A DNA stretch of 64,000 nucleotides from Parapristionchus giblindavisi (taxonomy: Eukaryota; Nematoda; Chromadorea; Rhabditida; Diplogasteridae), in contig CALSFV010000001.1 of assembly GCA_943737045.1 (NCBI GenBank), positions 186,001 to 250,000 of the forward strand. Reading direction: 5' to 3'. The notes beneath the pieces were generated by a model. The model did not search any database. It was given only the letters and a program-made list of their open reading frames with translations, and had not been told where the DNA came from. How positions within the stretch are numbered: position 1 is the first letter of the stretch; every line of letters starts with the position of its first letter. Shown piece after piece: positions 45,793 through 58,500 of the stretch. The position numbers were made by a program, and so were the translations under genes.

Positions 45793-48700
45793 AATAAAGC
45801 AATTTCAAGCAATGCTGGTGCCGCAAACGCTTTACGAGCCCTACTTCAATCCGTTCTGGCGTGACTTCGCTGTGGCGACGTGCTTTATCAGCCTATCGGC
45901 CTATCTTCTACTCACGATTGTAGTCATATGTCTATGCACTAGCGCCGATGGATGGTCGAAGAGGAAAGTGAGTAATTCATTTCTAAAAAAAAACAAAAAC
46001 AAAATCCGGTCTTGTTGGCATTGTGTTTCAAGCACATTTTTGCTTAGTAACTGTGTACCTAAGTATATTGCATTTAATTATAGATCGAGGGTGAAAGGAA
46101 AGTATTAACAGTATGCTCAAAAAAAGATGAATCTTCATTTCCAGCACGACATCATTCCTCTCCTCTTCTTCGCTTTCATCATCGACTTCATTCATTTCAC
46201 CTTCGCCGCTTGCTACTCGATCTACGTCCCTCAGCAGAATACGGAGACCGTTCGCGTAGGTGTCAAGGCTGTGCAAATACCTCGCTTTTTATAACGTGAT
46301 CCTGATCAGTTTAACGGGGGTCCAGAGTTTCATTGTATGGTGATCATTGATTGTTGATTGCCGATTCGTCTGTCCTTCATATTTTCATGTCAATGTTTGT
46401 CGATCAATATTCCGGGACATAATGGTTTCATTCTTATAGTTAATGAAAACAGGCTTTCACGCGGGGTAGACACTGATATATGTAAATCCAATATTTTCTT
46501 CACAGTGCGATGATTTTCTGTTGGAAGAGAAAGAAAATATAATCTCATTTGTTATATTTATTTATTATACTTATCATGCATCATAAACAAGTTTCTACAA
46601 TTCTTTTCAGTACGCCTTGATCTACGGTAGTCGAGAGGACTCCGACCTAGTGTTCACTACGATCAATGGATGTACTGTGGTGCTCAACTATATCGGATAC
46701 TCGTGGCGGCTGGTCGCCTGCTTGGAAGTGGTAATACAACAGTTTAGACAAATTGTTTTGGCACTGGGAGAAGAGCATTTCTGAATGAATTTCAGAAATT
46801 TCATAAAAAAAGAGAGTGAAAACTGAAAAAAAGGAAGAATGAAGAAATTTGATGGTAACCCGGCTACGAAATATCCATGAGCTGATAAAGTTGTTTCAAT
46901 GTAAATGCCAAGAAAATTTGATCTCTCGCATTATTTTCGTCGTTCTTTGCGTTGTTCTGAACCTTTGACATCATAATCTTAGGTCAATAGAACTCCCAGC
47001 GTCATTCAGATGCACTGATAGAAAGGGTGCGAGAGATATAATCGGGTTATGATCAGCTTATAGTTTGATCAAACGAGTGAGCGCTAAGCATAAAATGATA
47101 GTTAACTGCGACTGACTTTCATTCTAAGGAAAACCTAATATCGAAAATTTCATTTTGTCAACTTGTGAATAAAAAAAGACTTTGAAATACAAATGTGATT
47201 TGTTCCAATTGACCGGGTGGTAGATATAATAAATATAAATCGGTCCACTGCCATTTCTTTGAGTAATATCATGACTAGACATTAAATGAACACTGCAATC
47301 GAACGATAATTTAAAAAAATATAACATTATTTCGAAAAATCTCATACAATATTATTTCAGTCCATAGCAATTCATCGATTTATCACACTGACAATGAATC
47401 GTCGAATGCGCCCAATGATGATCTACACTATAGCTATGATTTTATGCATGATCATGGTAATCAAAAGAAAGGAAAAATTTATCAACACTGGTCAAAATAA
47501 ATTTTACGAGAATACACAAAATTTGCGTTTGGCAAATCCGGTACTACTTTGAATTTTTAAATTAAATTAATTAGGCAATTTAATGGGAAAAATGTATACT
47601 GGCAAATATCATTTTATAAATATCTTTTTTTTTTGCTTGAATTGGACGCTTTGAAGAATCAGTCACTAAAGTTGTGTTTCATATAACAAGAAATCCTGAA
47701 ACATATGCATTTACATTTTTTACATTTAATCAACTTTATCAGCTTTAATGGGTGTTTCGTAGCTGGGTTGCCATGAGGTTTCTCCATTCCGAACGATTGT
47801 ACCTCGCCACTTGCAAGAATTGTGGTCCAGCTGACTTCACGAAATCATCCCTCCATCTCATGTGTCAGAGTGAAAAATATCCATGTTGGACTGATTTTTT
47901 TTAGTACACCCCGACTTAATTTGAAACTCTCCGCTCTGGCCACACTCTCTCGTAAACAAAGAAAGTGAGATTGACAGAGCGGAGAGATTCAAAATAGCTC
48001 GGGTTGTGCCTTTAAATAACTTTGATAATAATTCATTATCGATTTAACGCTAATTTTTCATTCAATCTTCATTAATTTTTCATTTCAAATAGAATTCTTA
48101 AAATTATTGCATTTTATAATTCAGAAAAATTAATATGTTTTGTATAGGTAACAGCCATTATCTTTATGCACATCCGAGGTCGGCAATTGTCCAGTGATTT
48201 CTGGTGTTCAGATCGATATTATAATGGATCGATGAGAGAGGTAAACAAACATTAGTGTTTATTTTATATTGGCAGTTTTCAAAATAAGTGGTTCAGAATT
48301 CGAGAAACTATTGATCTTCTATCTATGCTATTTGATAATGTTATGAAAACTTTGAGGACTTTAAAAATTTACGTATCGTCTAATCGTCTGTGAATTCACT
48401 TCCAATCGAAATTTTTTGGGAAATCAAAATTTAAAATAAGGTGCTGGACGTTCTTCACACGTCTTGCCTGGTTACAGCTCTCGCATTGAATCTCGCAACT
48501 CTCATTCAACGATTGGTATCAGGTTTGTTTCTGGTGTTTCCTCACAAACCGAATTTGGATAATATTATTAAGTATTATTAAATTATAAAATTGTATAAAT
48601 ATTAATGAAAAAAGGAAAAGAACGCACGTATAAAGTGGACAAACTTTTAGGATTAGTCTTTTGAAGAATTTGAGTCAATCTACTTTAAGACAGCTTTGCT

Positions 48701-50358
48701 TTTTTCGAAAGTATTAATACAAATACAAAGAAATATATTTTCGAAAGTCAACCAAATTGGTTACCACTAACAATAAATTTCAAATTGATGTTTGCAAGGG
48801 AAGGTGCGGATACAAGGGACACTTCTATCTTGAGATATTCTTCTGCTTTCTTATTGTGATCAACTACTCATGCCAATTCGAGTTTATAGATTGACATTAA
48901 TGTCTACAGGAACTCGTGATTCGTCGAGTGCTATAGGAGTGACTCTCACTCTGCTCCTCGCATTGCCTCATTCGACAATGGACGCGATACTATGGCAGTT
49001 CGAACTCTATCATCTACGAGGTAATAAAAAGAAAAATTATTTATTTATTATATTATGAACCGTGTTTCTTGTAAACGCATAAATCGTGTTGTTCTTATAT
49101 CACGCCGGTCACACACCATCTTAGTGAAATAGTCTATCTTTCACACGCTTCAAAAATTAATTTTTCCCTAGTTATTTGACCAGTAAACCGAAGCTTCATG
49201 GCTAAAAGAATGCATTCTTTCAAGTCTCGTTATGTGTCTTTTATTCGCCCATCACACCAACGTGATAGTGCACAATTTGATGACGATCGCGTCTGTCTAA
49301 TTCATTTTTCATGAAAAATTTTTAGAAATTTTCAAAATTGGAATTTCTCTAAGGCAAAAGTGTTTTTTTGCGAAATACATAGATCGGACCGGAATGGCGT
49401 CAGGACCTCATAGAAAAAAAAATCTGCCAATTTGCTCCCGCGAACTTCGAGAAAATCAACATTTAGTGTAGTCACTTTGCCGTTGAATTGGAGGCAAGCG
49501 TCGAGATAGTGCGGTGATGTGAGAGAGCACAGAGGGCCACTTCCCTTAACGCGACGTCGTCTGGCCTCAACTGTGTGTTTAGGTGAAAATGAACCTGACA
49601 TTCGTCATCAGCACCGTCGAAAACTCCGATAAAAAATTTCATTTTTTGACTGTGCCGGTTCTAGTCGAGTCTTACGCAAACGGCCTCATATTTTTCTCTC
49701 TTCGACGGTCGCGACGCGTCCTCCAAGGCGCCCGAAAGGGGAATTCGTAGAGACCTGATCGCGGGGTAAATTAGGACCGAAGACGTTAGTGTAGAGCTTG
49801 GTTATGCCATAGGTAAACGAAGAGGTGGATCATATTAGTTTATTGGTCAGACGCGTTTCGGGTGTTCAAACCGAAGAAGAGATAAGGCCCTATGAATTGG
49901 CCTAGAATTATCTCTGGCATGGCAGAGATATCGTGCAGTACTATAATAAATAAAAGAGACATAATTAAACTAATTGTAAATATTTCAATTAAAAATCTTC
50001 TTTAGTACACTATTCCTGTATGATGTGAAAACATGGGTAGCATGGATGATTCACGTTTCACTCCCTTTACTAGAGAAGGTCGGTGTTGACAATAACAATG
50101 CTTGAACTAGGTGCGATAGGAAACATTTATTTCTATTTTAATATTAATTAATTATTTTCAGAGATGTTCAAATTCCTTCCCGAATACATCCACTTCCATC
50201 TGGCTGAGTATCGTCTACTCCTCTATTGTGGTCTATCGCTCATCTTCGTCGAGGAGATTAGAAATGAGATCATGAGAGTGGTCAAAAGTGGTTTCGTGAT
50301 CACTCGAAGTAGAGTGAATAGTCTTCGATCGACACAGCAAACTCCGGTTGAAGTATAG
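45793..50358 (+). CDS. G3: seven-transmembrane receptor-like protein, 321 aa, eight exons
   Basis: Exons: 45793-45967 (ATG at 45812), 46145-46255, 46611-46730, 47361-47456, 48148-48240, 48441-48522, 48910-49020 and 50162-50358. Lengths and phases are identical to G1, and the protein differs at few positions (for example FFAFIIDFIHFTFAAC in exon 2). Hydrophobic layout and inferred role are as for G1. An acceptor TTGTTTAG lies 19 bp before the ATG. Sequence upstream of the leader is unrelated to G1, so promoters differ and the duplication boundary lies in the leader. Oddity: the intron 5 acceptor has lost TACTCTGCAG and now reads AAAATAAG directly before exon 6, a weak acceptor that still keeps the frame. 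Intron 4 gained a LINE fragment and intron 7 a 0.4 kb insertion. Confidence 0.78.
46837..46907 (+). repeat. LINE 3' relic in G3 intron 3
   Basis: Same relic as at 15620-15690, at the homologous position. Confidence 0.5.
47708..47860 (-). mobile_element. 5'-truncated LINE fragment in G3 intron 4
   Basis: On the minus strand the first frame reads MRWRDDFVKSAGPQFLQVAR, then RSEWRN and a stop, followed by an AAATGTAAAAAATGTAAATG tail. The W-x-D-D..W..A..R-x-x-W pattern is the well-known C-terminus of non-LTR retrotransposon reverse-transcriptase polyproteins. G1 lacks it (ACATATGTGTCAGAG is continuous at about 16485). Short ATG repeats flank it. Confidence 0.75.
47902..48014. mobile_element. MITE family A in G3 intron 4
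   Basis: Same element and position as in G1 (16531-16643). Confidence 0.85.
49268..49687. mobile_element. 0.4 kb insertion in G3 intron 7
   Basis: Absent from G1 and G2, where CACATCAACGTGATACG runs on to the TTCGACGG or TTGGACCG segment. The right end, reverse-complemented, reads GAGGCCGTTTGCGTAAGACT and resembles the end of the 25513-29542 foldback element. No matching left end is visible, so this is a truncated or deleted copy. The insertion replaced about 15 bp of the intron. Confidence 0.6.
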
Positions 50359-51246
50359 AAATCATTACATGGCATGGAAATCCTAGTTTGCTGTTATGGT
50401 CAAACCCTTGTTAGTAAATCAGGATTTTGTCTTTAAATTTTGTTTGGATTTGTTTTGGGGTTTAAAATCGTCGGATATTTTTTGAGAGTGTACGCTCACT
50501 CATCTTTAGTTAATACGATGTGCAAAGACGTGCTAAAACGTTTGATGTGCTATTCAAAAGTAGCAAAAGTAAAAGAAAGATATTCGAGAGTATTTGCAAA
50601 ACTTAGATTTTTGTCTGCTTCTGCTTTCTTTCGTAACTTTTGAGCAGAGCATGAGATCAAATGTGCAGTAGGAGAATAATTTTATACTCTCCGCTCTGAC
50701 TACACTATCACGCTTACGTACATAGTGGGTAGTTGGGTGAAATTGGAGAGTGCTCAAATTCGTTTGCTGTCTTGATTTTTGCTCTCGCCTTGTATTTAAT
50801 GAAACGGGTTTTGTTAACAGTTTATGGCAAAGAATAAATAAATAAATTATAAATACTCTGGAAATTTTTCCCCGCGGGGCACCCTGTCACTCGCCCCGCG
50901 GGGCTCCCTGCCGGGCACCCTGCGGGGCAGCTTGTTGAGTCTCTGAAATGACAGGGTGCCCCGCGGGTGGCTTGTTTAGACATGGTGCCCCGCGGGGTGA
51001 GCAACAGGGTGCCCCGCGGGGAAACTAAAGGCAGGGTGCCCCGCGGGGTAGAGGGCTTAGACAGGGTGCCCCGCGGGGAGAAATTTCCAGAGTAAATAAA
51101 AATGTGCAATAATGACATATGTACATATCAGACGAGTATATTGTACGGTCGAACCAGCCCCTCAGTTTCAGTATATCTCTTACTTAATAAATGCATTATA
51201 TTTGTATTATGTGTAACATGCATCGATGAGCCGATGCGGCTTTACC
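50359..51246. other. G3-M3 tail-to-tail intergenic region with insertion
   Basis: Same spacer as 22181-22818, but enlarged by the GC-rich element at 50856-51092. Confidence 0.6.
50856..51092. mobile_element. TA-flanked element filled with GC-rich palindromic tandem repeats
   Basis: The ends CTCTGGAAATTT and AAATTTCCAGAG are flanked by TA (50854-50855 and 51093-51094). M1, M2 and M4 modules have the empty site TATAAATAAATAAAAATG. The interior holds about seven spaced copies of CAGGGTGCCCCGCGGGG or its complement, each with a CCCCGCGGGG palindrome, in an otherwise AT-rich region. No coding potential. The base composition is unlike everything else in the window. Confidence 0.85.
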
Positions 51247-54200
51247 TCAATCTCTACCACCTCTAGAAGAATCTGTAGTCGCCACTGATTTCTCCTCCAC
51301 AGATACACCCTCGGTTGCATTGTTCGCGGGCATTGTTGTAATGCTCGTGCGGTTCACGTAATTTCCAAATCCTTCCTGTATTTTATTTCCGCCAGGCTTT
51401 CCAATAAGACTACCAGTTGCTCTAGTTGTCAAAGCTTCCTGTTGATTACTCGTACTTGATGGATGGACTCCGGTTGTAGGTGAAATCGGGTTATTTGAAT
51501 TGAAAGCCGAACTGCTTCCATCATCCTCAGAACCAATTATTATTGAATCTCCTTCACCCACTCCAATCGGAGTTCCATTCACAACTTCTGTCGATCGTCC
51601 ATCTTTGACTGAGGCCTTCGAGAACTCAGACACGACTCCGCTCACCCAATCAGTGTTCCCTTTAGAAGTAGTCGCAGAATGTGTAGTATTTACAGACTTG
51701 CCACTTCCAGTGGATTTCAGTGGATAAGCGGTAGGCTCCAATTCACGGTCAGTAGATTTCCCAACAGCAGTTGGATCAACGATCTTGGAAGGGCCGTCGT
51801 TATTCATATTGACCGAAGCTCTATCTACTTGTGCACTCGTTGTATATGATGGATGAGCTGATTTAGCTAGGTCAGATGATGGCAAAATCAAGGTTGTTTC
51901 AATATTTATAGCAGGTATCCCAATTCCATTGACTCCCGCTTGTGCGGAAGAAGTTGCACTCTCCGAAACTGCACCATTCGAATTCACACTTTGTCCCCAA
52001 TCGTCACTCGACGATCCTTCATTGTTAGTACTGTATTCACCAGCATTTCCTTCATATACTGTTGATGAGTCGGATATTGAATCAACCGTAGTTGTAAATT
52101 CACCAGTCCCTGAGAAGTCCGCGCGCGTTTCCTGTAGTAAACGTGTAGACGATTCATTCTCTGACCGAGTATCAGCCCTTGTATATCCTGTCAAAGTTGC
52201 AGATTCATCAGGAACTACCGCGGATGACGACGATTCTCCAATTGTCGTGGTATCCGAACTTGTTCTACTCGTTTTCAATGGTGTTCCGGCACCAGGTGTT
52301 GTACCTGTACTGGTACCAGTTCCGATAGTCGTGTTCACCCCCTTTTTTACTGTTCCTGTAATGTCTTTTGTCGTTGACGACGACCCATCAGAAGTCGTTA
52401 GCGCATCTTCTCTTGATGCGGTACCCGTGGTTACTGTGCTCATATATTGATCGGTAGTTGTGGTACTAGAAAGTGAAGTGGACGTGTTAGGCTGTGCCGT
52501 GGACATGTCAGGACGTGACGTGAACGTGTTGGGAAGAGACGTGGAACTATTCGTCCCAGCAAGTATGGACGATGATGCAGATACAGATGTGGAGGAAATG
52601 CTATTCGACTTGGATCTTGATACCGTGCCTGTTGCAGTCTTCTCCGTTGACTCAATTACAGTAGGCGATCTAGGAACCGTACCAGTTCCAGTGGGTACTG
52701 TAACAGTCGTCGAACCTAACTTGTCCGTAGTAGCTGTCTGTTGCGAAACCGCCGTTCCAGTTGTTGTAGTCGTTTGATTAGATATCGCACTATCAGTTTG
52801 ATTCTTATTCGGTGAAGTGGAATTGAATTCACGTGGCGTGCTTTTGTAAGGCGAGGTTGCTGTTGCTGATTGGCTAGAGTGATTTGGCGGAGAAGTCTTT
52901 AGGGATGACTTAGTCGACCCCACAGTGCGTGTAGTACCAGTTGTTCCACTGATAGTTGTACTTGGATGACTTGTGCTAACAGTCCCCATTGTCAACATGG
53001 TTGAGGGCATTGATTTGTTCGTATGACTGGTTGATGCAGCACGAGAAGAATTCGTCGTTGAGGAGACGGAAGTGGAAGGGGTTTGGGATGATGATTTCGT
53101 TGATGTCATGACTGTCGAATTCATATTGTTCATTGTAGTTGTTTTCACGGTAGTTCTAAGCAATGTTGTAGATTTGGATTCAACTGCCGAAGTCCTTATT
53201 GATGTGCCTGAACAACTCGGTATTTAATGAAAATCTTTCGCAAGACATGGTCGAAAGAAAACAAAAGACGCATCCAAGCGAATTTGACTCCCCGTTCTGG
53301 CCGCACTCTCTCGCAGACAAAGAAAGCGAGGGAGTGCTACCAGAGCGGAGAGTTTAAAATTAGCTTGGGGTGTGTCGTTAAGGTATTGGGCCCACCAGTT
53401 GACATCGTCGAAGTAGACATCGTTCTAGTTGGTCCCTGTGATGACGTCATATTCCCAGAAGTTGTTCTTGTTGTATAAGATGACGTTGTCGTATTGCTGG
53501 ACGGACGAATCCATTTCTCTGGATTCTTCATGATATTCTGATAAGCCTGCTTGGTGAAACATTCATCGTCCTTTACTGGAGGTGAATCTGAATTATTTAA
53601 ATTTAAAAAAATAATATTTGTGGCACATTTTTTCCCGGAAAATTTTCAAAAATATTTGCGCTCTTGAAAGCAGTTTAGCATCGTTTTAAAGGCAAGGTTC
53701 ACAAATTAGCTTACTGTAATACTTGACGAATGTCATGTTAGACAGTGCAGTTGCTACATCGTGTCCATCCTTCAAATTGAATTTGGAGTAAGCAGAGCAC
53801 GCTCCGGAGGTCCTCTCGAAACTGCAATATATATTAACTTTTAACAGAAAGCATCTACTCAGAAGCTAATATCGGTTTCCACTCAGCGTTTTAAAGTACT
53901 CCGTGAAACTTATATATAATAGACGGAATTATTTTCTTTAACGGCATACCCCTAGCGAATTTTAAACTCTTCACATGCTTTCTCGATTTCTTTGTTTTCT
54001 TTGTTTGCTAGTGCGGAGAGCAAAATTGGCTCGGAGAGTGCCTTTTAATAAAGATGATTTCCTATGTATATATAGTAAAGATTCTTGAAATATTGATTAA
54101 AATGAACTATTGATTAGTGAATTGTGTTGCAATTTGTTCCAATTTTTTTAAAAATCGAAAGAACCTGAACACAGCACAGTCATTGGTTGCATCACAGAAT

Positions 54201-54606
54201 CCACTACATTCCACTGCAGAAGATTTCTTTGAACTGGCGGACAGTGAATGAGGATCGATTACTGCATTGGCCCGAATATAATTACCACCAGTGCCAGCTG
54301 AAGACTTCTGGAATAGAATTCATCTGGAATTGGAATGGAGGACACAGTCCTGTCGAATATGGAGAATTCTCTTGGCAACCCACTAAACCTCCCGATAAAT
54401 TTGCTTAAATTTTTTTTTTAAAAGCCATGAATAAGCACTCAATAAAGTAGTTACTCGATTAATTTGTGGTAGTTGAATTACAGCATTATTTAAAATTATA
54501 AAATAAATACCCCAGTGTTTTCTTTAACTTTTAGATCGCATCCACCGCCAGCGACACAGATGCCCGTCACTGTAGTGAGTAGAAGGATTTTGAGACGATG
54601 CCTCAT
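51247..54606 (-). pseudogene. M3: mucin-like gene with damaged 5' exons
   Basis: Exon 5 (53207-51247, 652 codons plus stop), exon 4 (53587-53396) and exon 3 (53821-53715) are intact and in phase. Exon 1 (ATG at 54606, leader and CDLKVKENTG) has lost the GTAAAC donor through a deletion of about 30 bp. Exon 2 (about 54410-54296) has a shifted acceptor (TTTAAG instead of TTTAG) and a 5 bp deletion in the TTCCATTCCA repeat. No combination I tried restores the frame, so the secreted product is probably not made from this start. The long open last exon argues that damage is recent or that another 5' end is used. Exon 5 mixes segments shared with M2 (for example KDITGTVKKG) with segments of its own. 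Confidence 0.6.
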
Positions 54607-54918
54607 TTTTGATCTTTGATCTTTGGGCTGAAAATAGAAATATGTTCAAAAGATTGTAGGGTTCGTCAGAACGTGATTTTGGAATAAATCATTTCGATTG
54701 ATTTCAATAATTTGATCAACGATCATGAATATTTTTTCATTAAATAAGAAAAAAAGAAAGCAAAAAAGTAATTTCAAAGCGAAAAGAATAAAAAAAACGA
54801 AAAGAAATAAACAACTCTCCAGAAGAAGGAAGGCATCGCCATGGATATTGAAACGAGCCCAATAAATCGCTCTCGTGATTTGTGAGCTAAAGAAAGATAC
54901 AGGCAAAAGTTTCTCTCT

Positions 54919-55542
54919 ACATGGCATGGAAATCCTAGTTTGCTGTTATGGTCAAACCCTTGTTAGTAAATCAGGGTTTTGTCTTTAAATTTTGTTTGGA
55001 TTTGTTTTGGGGTTTAAAATCGTCGGATATTTTTTGAGAGTGTATGCTCACTTAGTTAATACGATGTGCAAAGACGCTTGATGTGCTATTCAAAAGTAGC
55101 AAAAGTAAAAGAAAGATATTCGAGAGAATGTGCAAAACTTAGATTTTTGTCTGCTTCTGTTTTCTTTCGTAACTTTTGAGCAGAGCATGAGATCAAATGT
55201 GCAGTAGGAGAATAATTTTATACTCTCCGCTCTGACTGCACTATCACGCTTTCGTACATAGTGGGTAGTTGGGTGAAATTGGAGAGTGCTCAAATTCGTT
55301 TGCTGTCTTGATTTTTGCTCTCGCTTGTATTTAATGAAACGGGTTTTGTTAACAGTTTATGGCAAAGAATAAACAAATAAATTATAAATAAATAAAAATG
55401 TGCAATAATGACATATGTACATATCAGACGAGTATATTGTACGGTCGAACCAGCCCCTCAGTTTCAGTATATCTCTTACTTAATAAATGCATTATATTTG
55501 TATTATGTGTAACATGCATCGATGAGCCGATGCGGCTTTACC
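54919..55542. other. orphan G-M spacer joined to a lost tRNA-Asp
   Basis: At 54918/54919 the sequence TTTCTCTCT, the 3' edge of a tRNA-Asp copy, is joined directly to ACATGGCATGGAAATCC, which normally starts 12 bp after the G stop codon. A whole tRNA-Asp and receptor gene have therefore been deleted between M3 and M4. Confidence 0.8.
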
Positions 55543-58500
55543 TCAACCTCTACCACCCCTAGAAGAATCTGTAGTCGCCACTGATTTCTCCTCCACAGAT
55601 ACACCCTCGGTTGCATTGTTCGCGGGCATTGTTGTAATGCTCGTGCGGTTCACGTTATTACCAAATCCTTCCTGTATTTTATTTCCGCCAGGCTTTCCAA
55701 AAAGACTACCAGTTGCTCTAGTTGTCAAAGCTTCCTGTTGATTACTTGATGGATGGACTCTGATTGTAGGCGAAGTCGGGTTATTTGAATTGAAAGCCGA
55801 ACTGCTTCCATCATCCTCAGAACCAATTATTATTGAATCTCCTTCACCCACTCCAATCGGAGTTCCGTTCACAACCTCTGTCGATCGTCCATCTTTGCCT
55901 GAAGGCTTCGAGAACTCAGGTATGACGGTACTCTGTCCGCCCAACGAATCAGTGTTCCCTTTAGAAGTAGTCGCAGAATGTGTAGTATTTACAGACTTGT
56001 CAGTGGATTTCAGTGGATAAGCGGTAGGCTCCAATTCACGGTCAGTAGATTTCCCTACAGCAGTTGGATCAACGATCTTCGAAGGGCCGTCATTGTTCGT
56101 ATTAACCTTAGCTCTATCTACTTGTGCACTCGTTGTATATGATGAATGAGCTGATGGAGTAGGGTCAGATGATGGTAAAATTGGGGATATTGAACTAGTT
56201 ATGACTGATTTCGCAGAGATCCAAGATCCAGTAACTCTCGACGCTTGTTCGGGGGAATTTTCGCTCTTCGGAGCTGCATCAGGCGAAGCCACACCTTGTC
56301 CTGAAGCGTTATCACTCATCGAACCTTCATTGGTGGTACTGTGTGCGGATTCACTAGCGTTCTCTTCAGGCATCGTAGAAGAATCGGAAATTAAAGTTGT
56401 AGTTGTAGATTCATCTGCCCCTGAGAAGTCCGCTCCAGTTCTGTTTAGTGAACTTGTAGACGATCCATTACCTTTCAGAGCATCAGTCGTAGCGTATTCT
56501 GACAAAGTTGCAGATTCATCAGTAACTACCGCGGATGACGACGATTCACCGGTAGTAGTTGTATCCGAGCTGGTCCAACTCGTTTCCCCCGATGTTGACC
56601 AGATACCAGTTACTGTCCCGGTACCAGTTCCGATAGTTGTTGTCACCTCATCTGTGTCCTTTATTTCCGTTCCTGTTGACGACGCCTCGTCAGAAGCCTT
56701 TAGCGAATCTTCTCTTGATGTGGTTTCCGTAGTTACTTCGATTTCGTCCGTACTTTTATGTTGATTGGTAGTTGTGGTACTAGGAAGTGAAGTGGACGTG
56801 TTAGGCTGTGACGTGAACTTGTTGGGAAGTGACGTGGAATTACTCGTCCCAGCGTACATGGACGATGATGCAGGTACAATTGTGGAGGAAATGCTACTCG
56901 ACTTGGATCTTGATACCGTGCCTGTTGCAGTCTTCTCCGTTGACTCACTTACAGTAGGCGATCTAGGAACCGTACCAGTTCCAGTGGGTACTGTAACAGT
57001 CGTCGAACCTAACTTGCTTGTAGTATCAGTCTGTTGCGAAACCGTCGTTCCAGCTGTTGTAGTCGTTTGCTTAGACATCGTATTATCAGTTTGATTCTTA
57101 TTATGGGAAGTGGGATTGGATTCACGTGGCATGCTTTTGTAAGCCGTGGTTGCTGTTGCTGATTGGCTAGAGTGATTTGGCGGAGAACTCTTTAGGGATG
57201 ACTTAGTCGACCCCAAAGTGCTTGTAGAACTAGTTGTTCCACTTATAGTTGTATTTGGCTTGCTTGTATTAACAGTTCTCGTTGTGATTATGGTTGAGGG
57301 CATTGATTTGTTCGTATGACTGGTTGATGTAGCACGAGAAGAATTCGTCGTTGACGATACGGAAGTGGAAGGGTTCTGGGAAGACGGATTCGTTGATGTC
57401 ATGACTGAGGAATTCGAATTTTTCATATTTGTTGTGTTCATTGTAGTTCTACGTATTGTTGTGGATGTGGATGGAATTGTCGTTGTCCTTATTGATGTAC
57501 CTGAAGAACTCGGTATTTAATGAAAATCTTTCGCAAGACATGGTCGAAAGAAAACAAAAGACGCATCCAAGCTAATTTGACTCCCCGTTCTGGCCGCACA
57601 CTCGCAGACGAAGAAAGCGAGGGAGTGTTTGAAATTAGCTTGAGGTGTGTCTTTAAGGTAATCCAACCAGTTGACATCGTCGACGTGGACATCGTTCTAG
57701 TTGGTCCCTGAGATGACGTAGTCTTAATACTAAACGGACGAATCCATTTCTCCGGATTCTTCATAATATTCTGATAAGCCTGCTTGGTGAAACACTCATC
57801 GTCCTTTACTGGAGGTGAATCTGAATTATGTAAATTTAAAAAAAAAATTAATTGTGGCACATTTTTTCCCGGAAAATGTTCAAAAATATTTGCGCTCTTG
57901 AAAGCAGATTAGCATCGTTTTAAAGGTAAGGTTCACAAATAAGCTTACTGTAGTACTTGACGAATGTCATGTTAGACAGTGCAGTTGCTACATCGTGTTC
58001 ATCTGTCAAATCGAATTTGGAGTAAGCAGAGCACCTTCCGGAGGTCCTCTCGAAACTACAATATATGAGAGGAATCGCCAGAGGTTCGACCACCCCCCGG
58101 ACATAGAAAATTCGACCCACTGAAAAATTCAAATTAAGTACTTTGAACGATGCTCTATCGAACTGCGCTTTCCGAATTTGCATATCTGCTCTCATTTTCG
58201 AATAGCGGTAGGTCAAAGTTGGCAGGTACGGTTTTTTTGGCTCGAGTGTGCGTCAGAAAAATGATCATAACTCCGTTCAAAATAATGATAGACACTTTTT
58301 CAAAAAAAGAATCGAAAGAGGAGATCTTGCGCAACATTTTCCATTTGATGACGTCATTTTTCGACCATGCGCCGGTGCTGGGCGGTCGGTTTTATGAAAA
58401 AGTGACGTAACTTTCCTAATCGGAAAAAGTGCACTTTTCTTCTATGCGCGTTTTGTTGCACCCATATGTGTCTAAAAATGACCCAAGTTTCAGAGGATTT

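Noticed and set aside
50856..51092. CRISPR array, suggested by regularly spaced palindromic repeats
   Set aside because: The repeats occur in both orientations with variable spacing, inside a TA-flanked transposon, in a eukaryotic locus with no cas genes.
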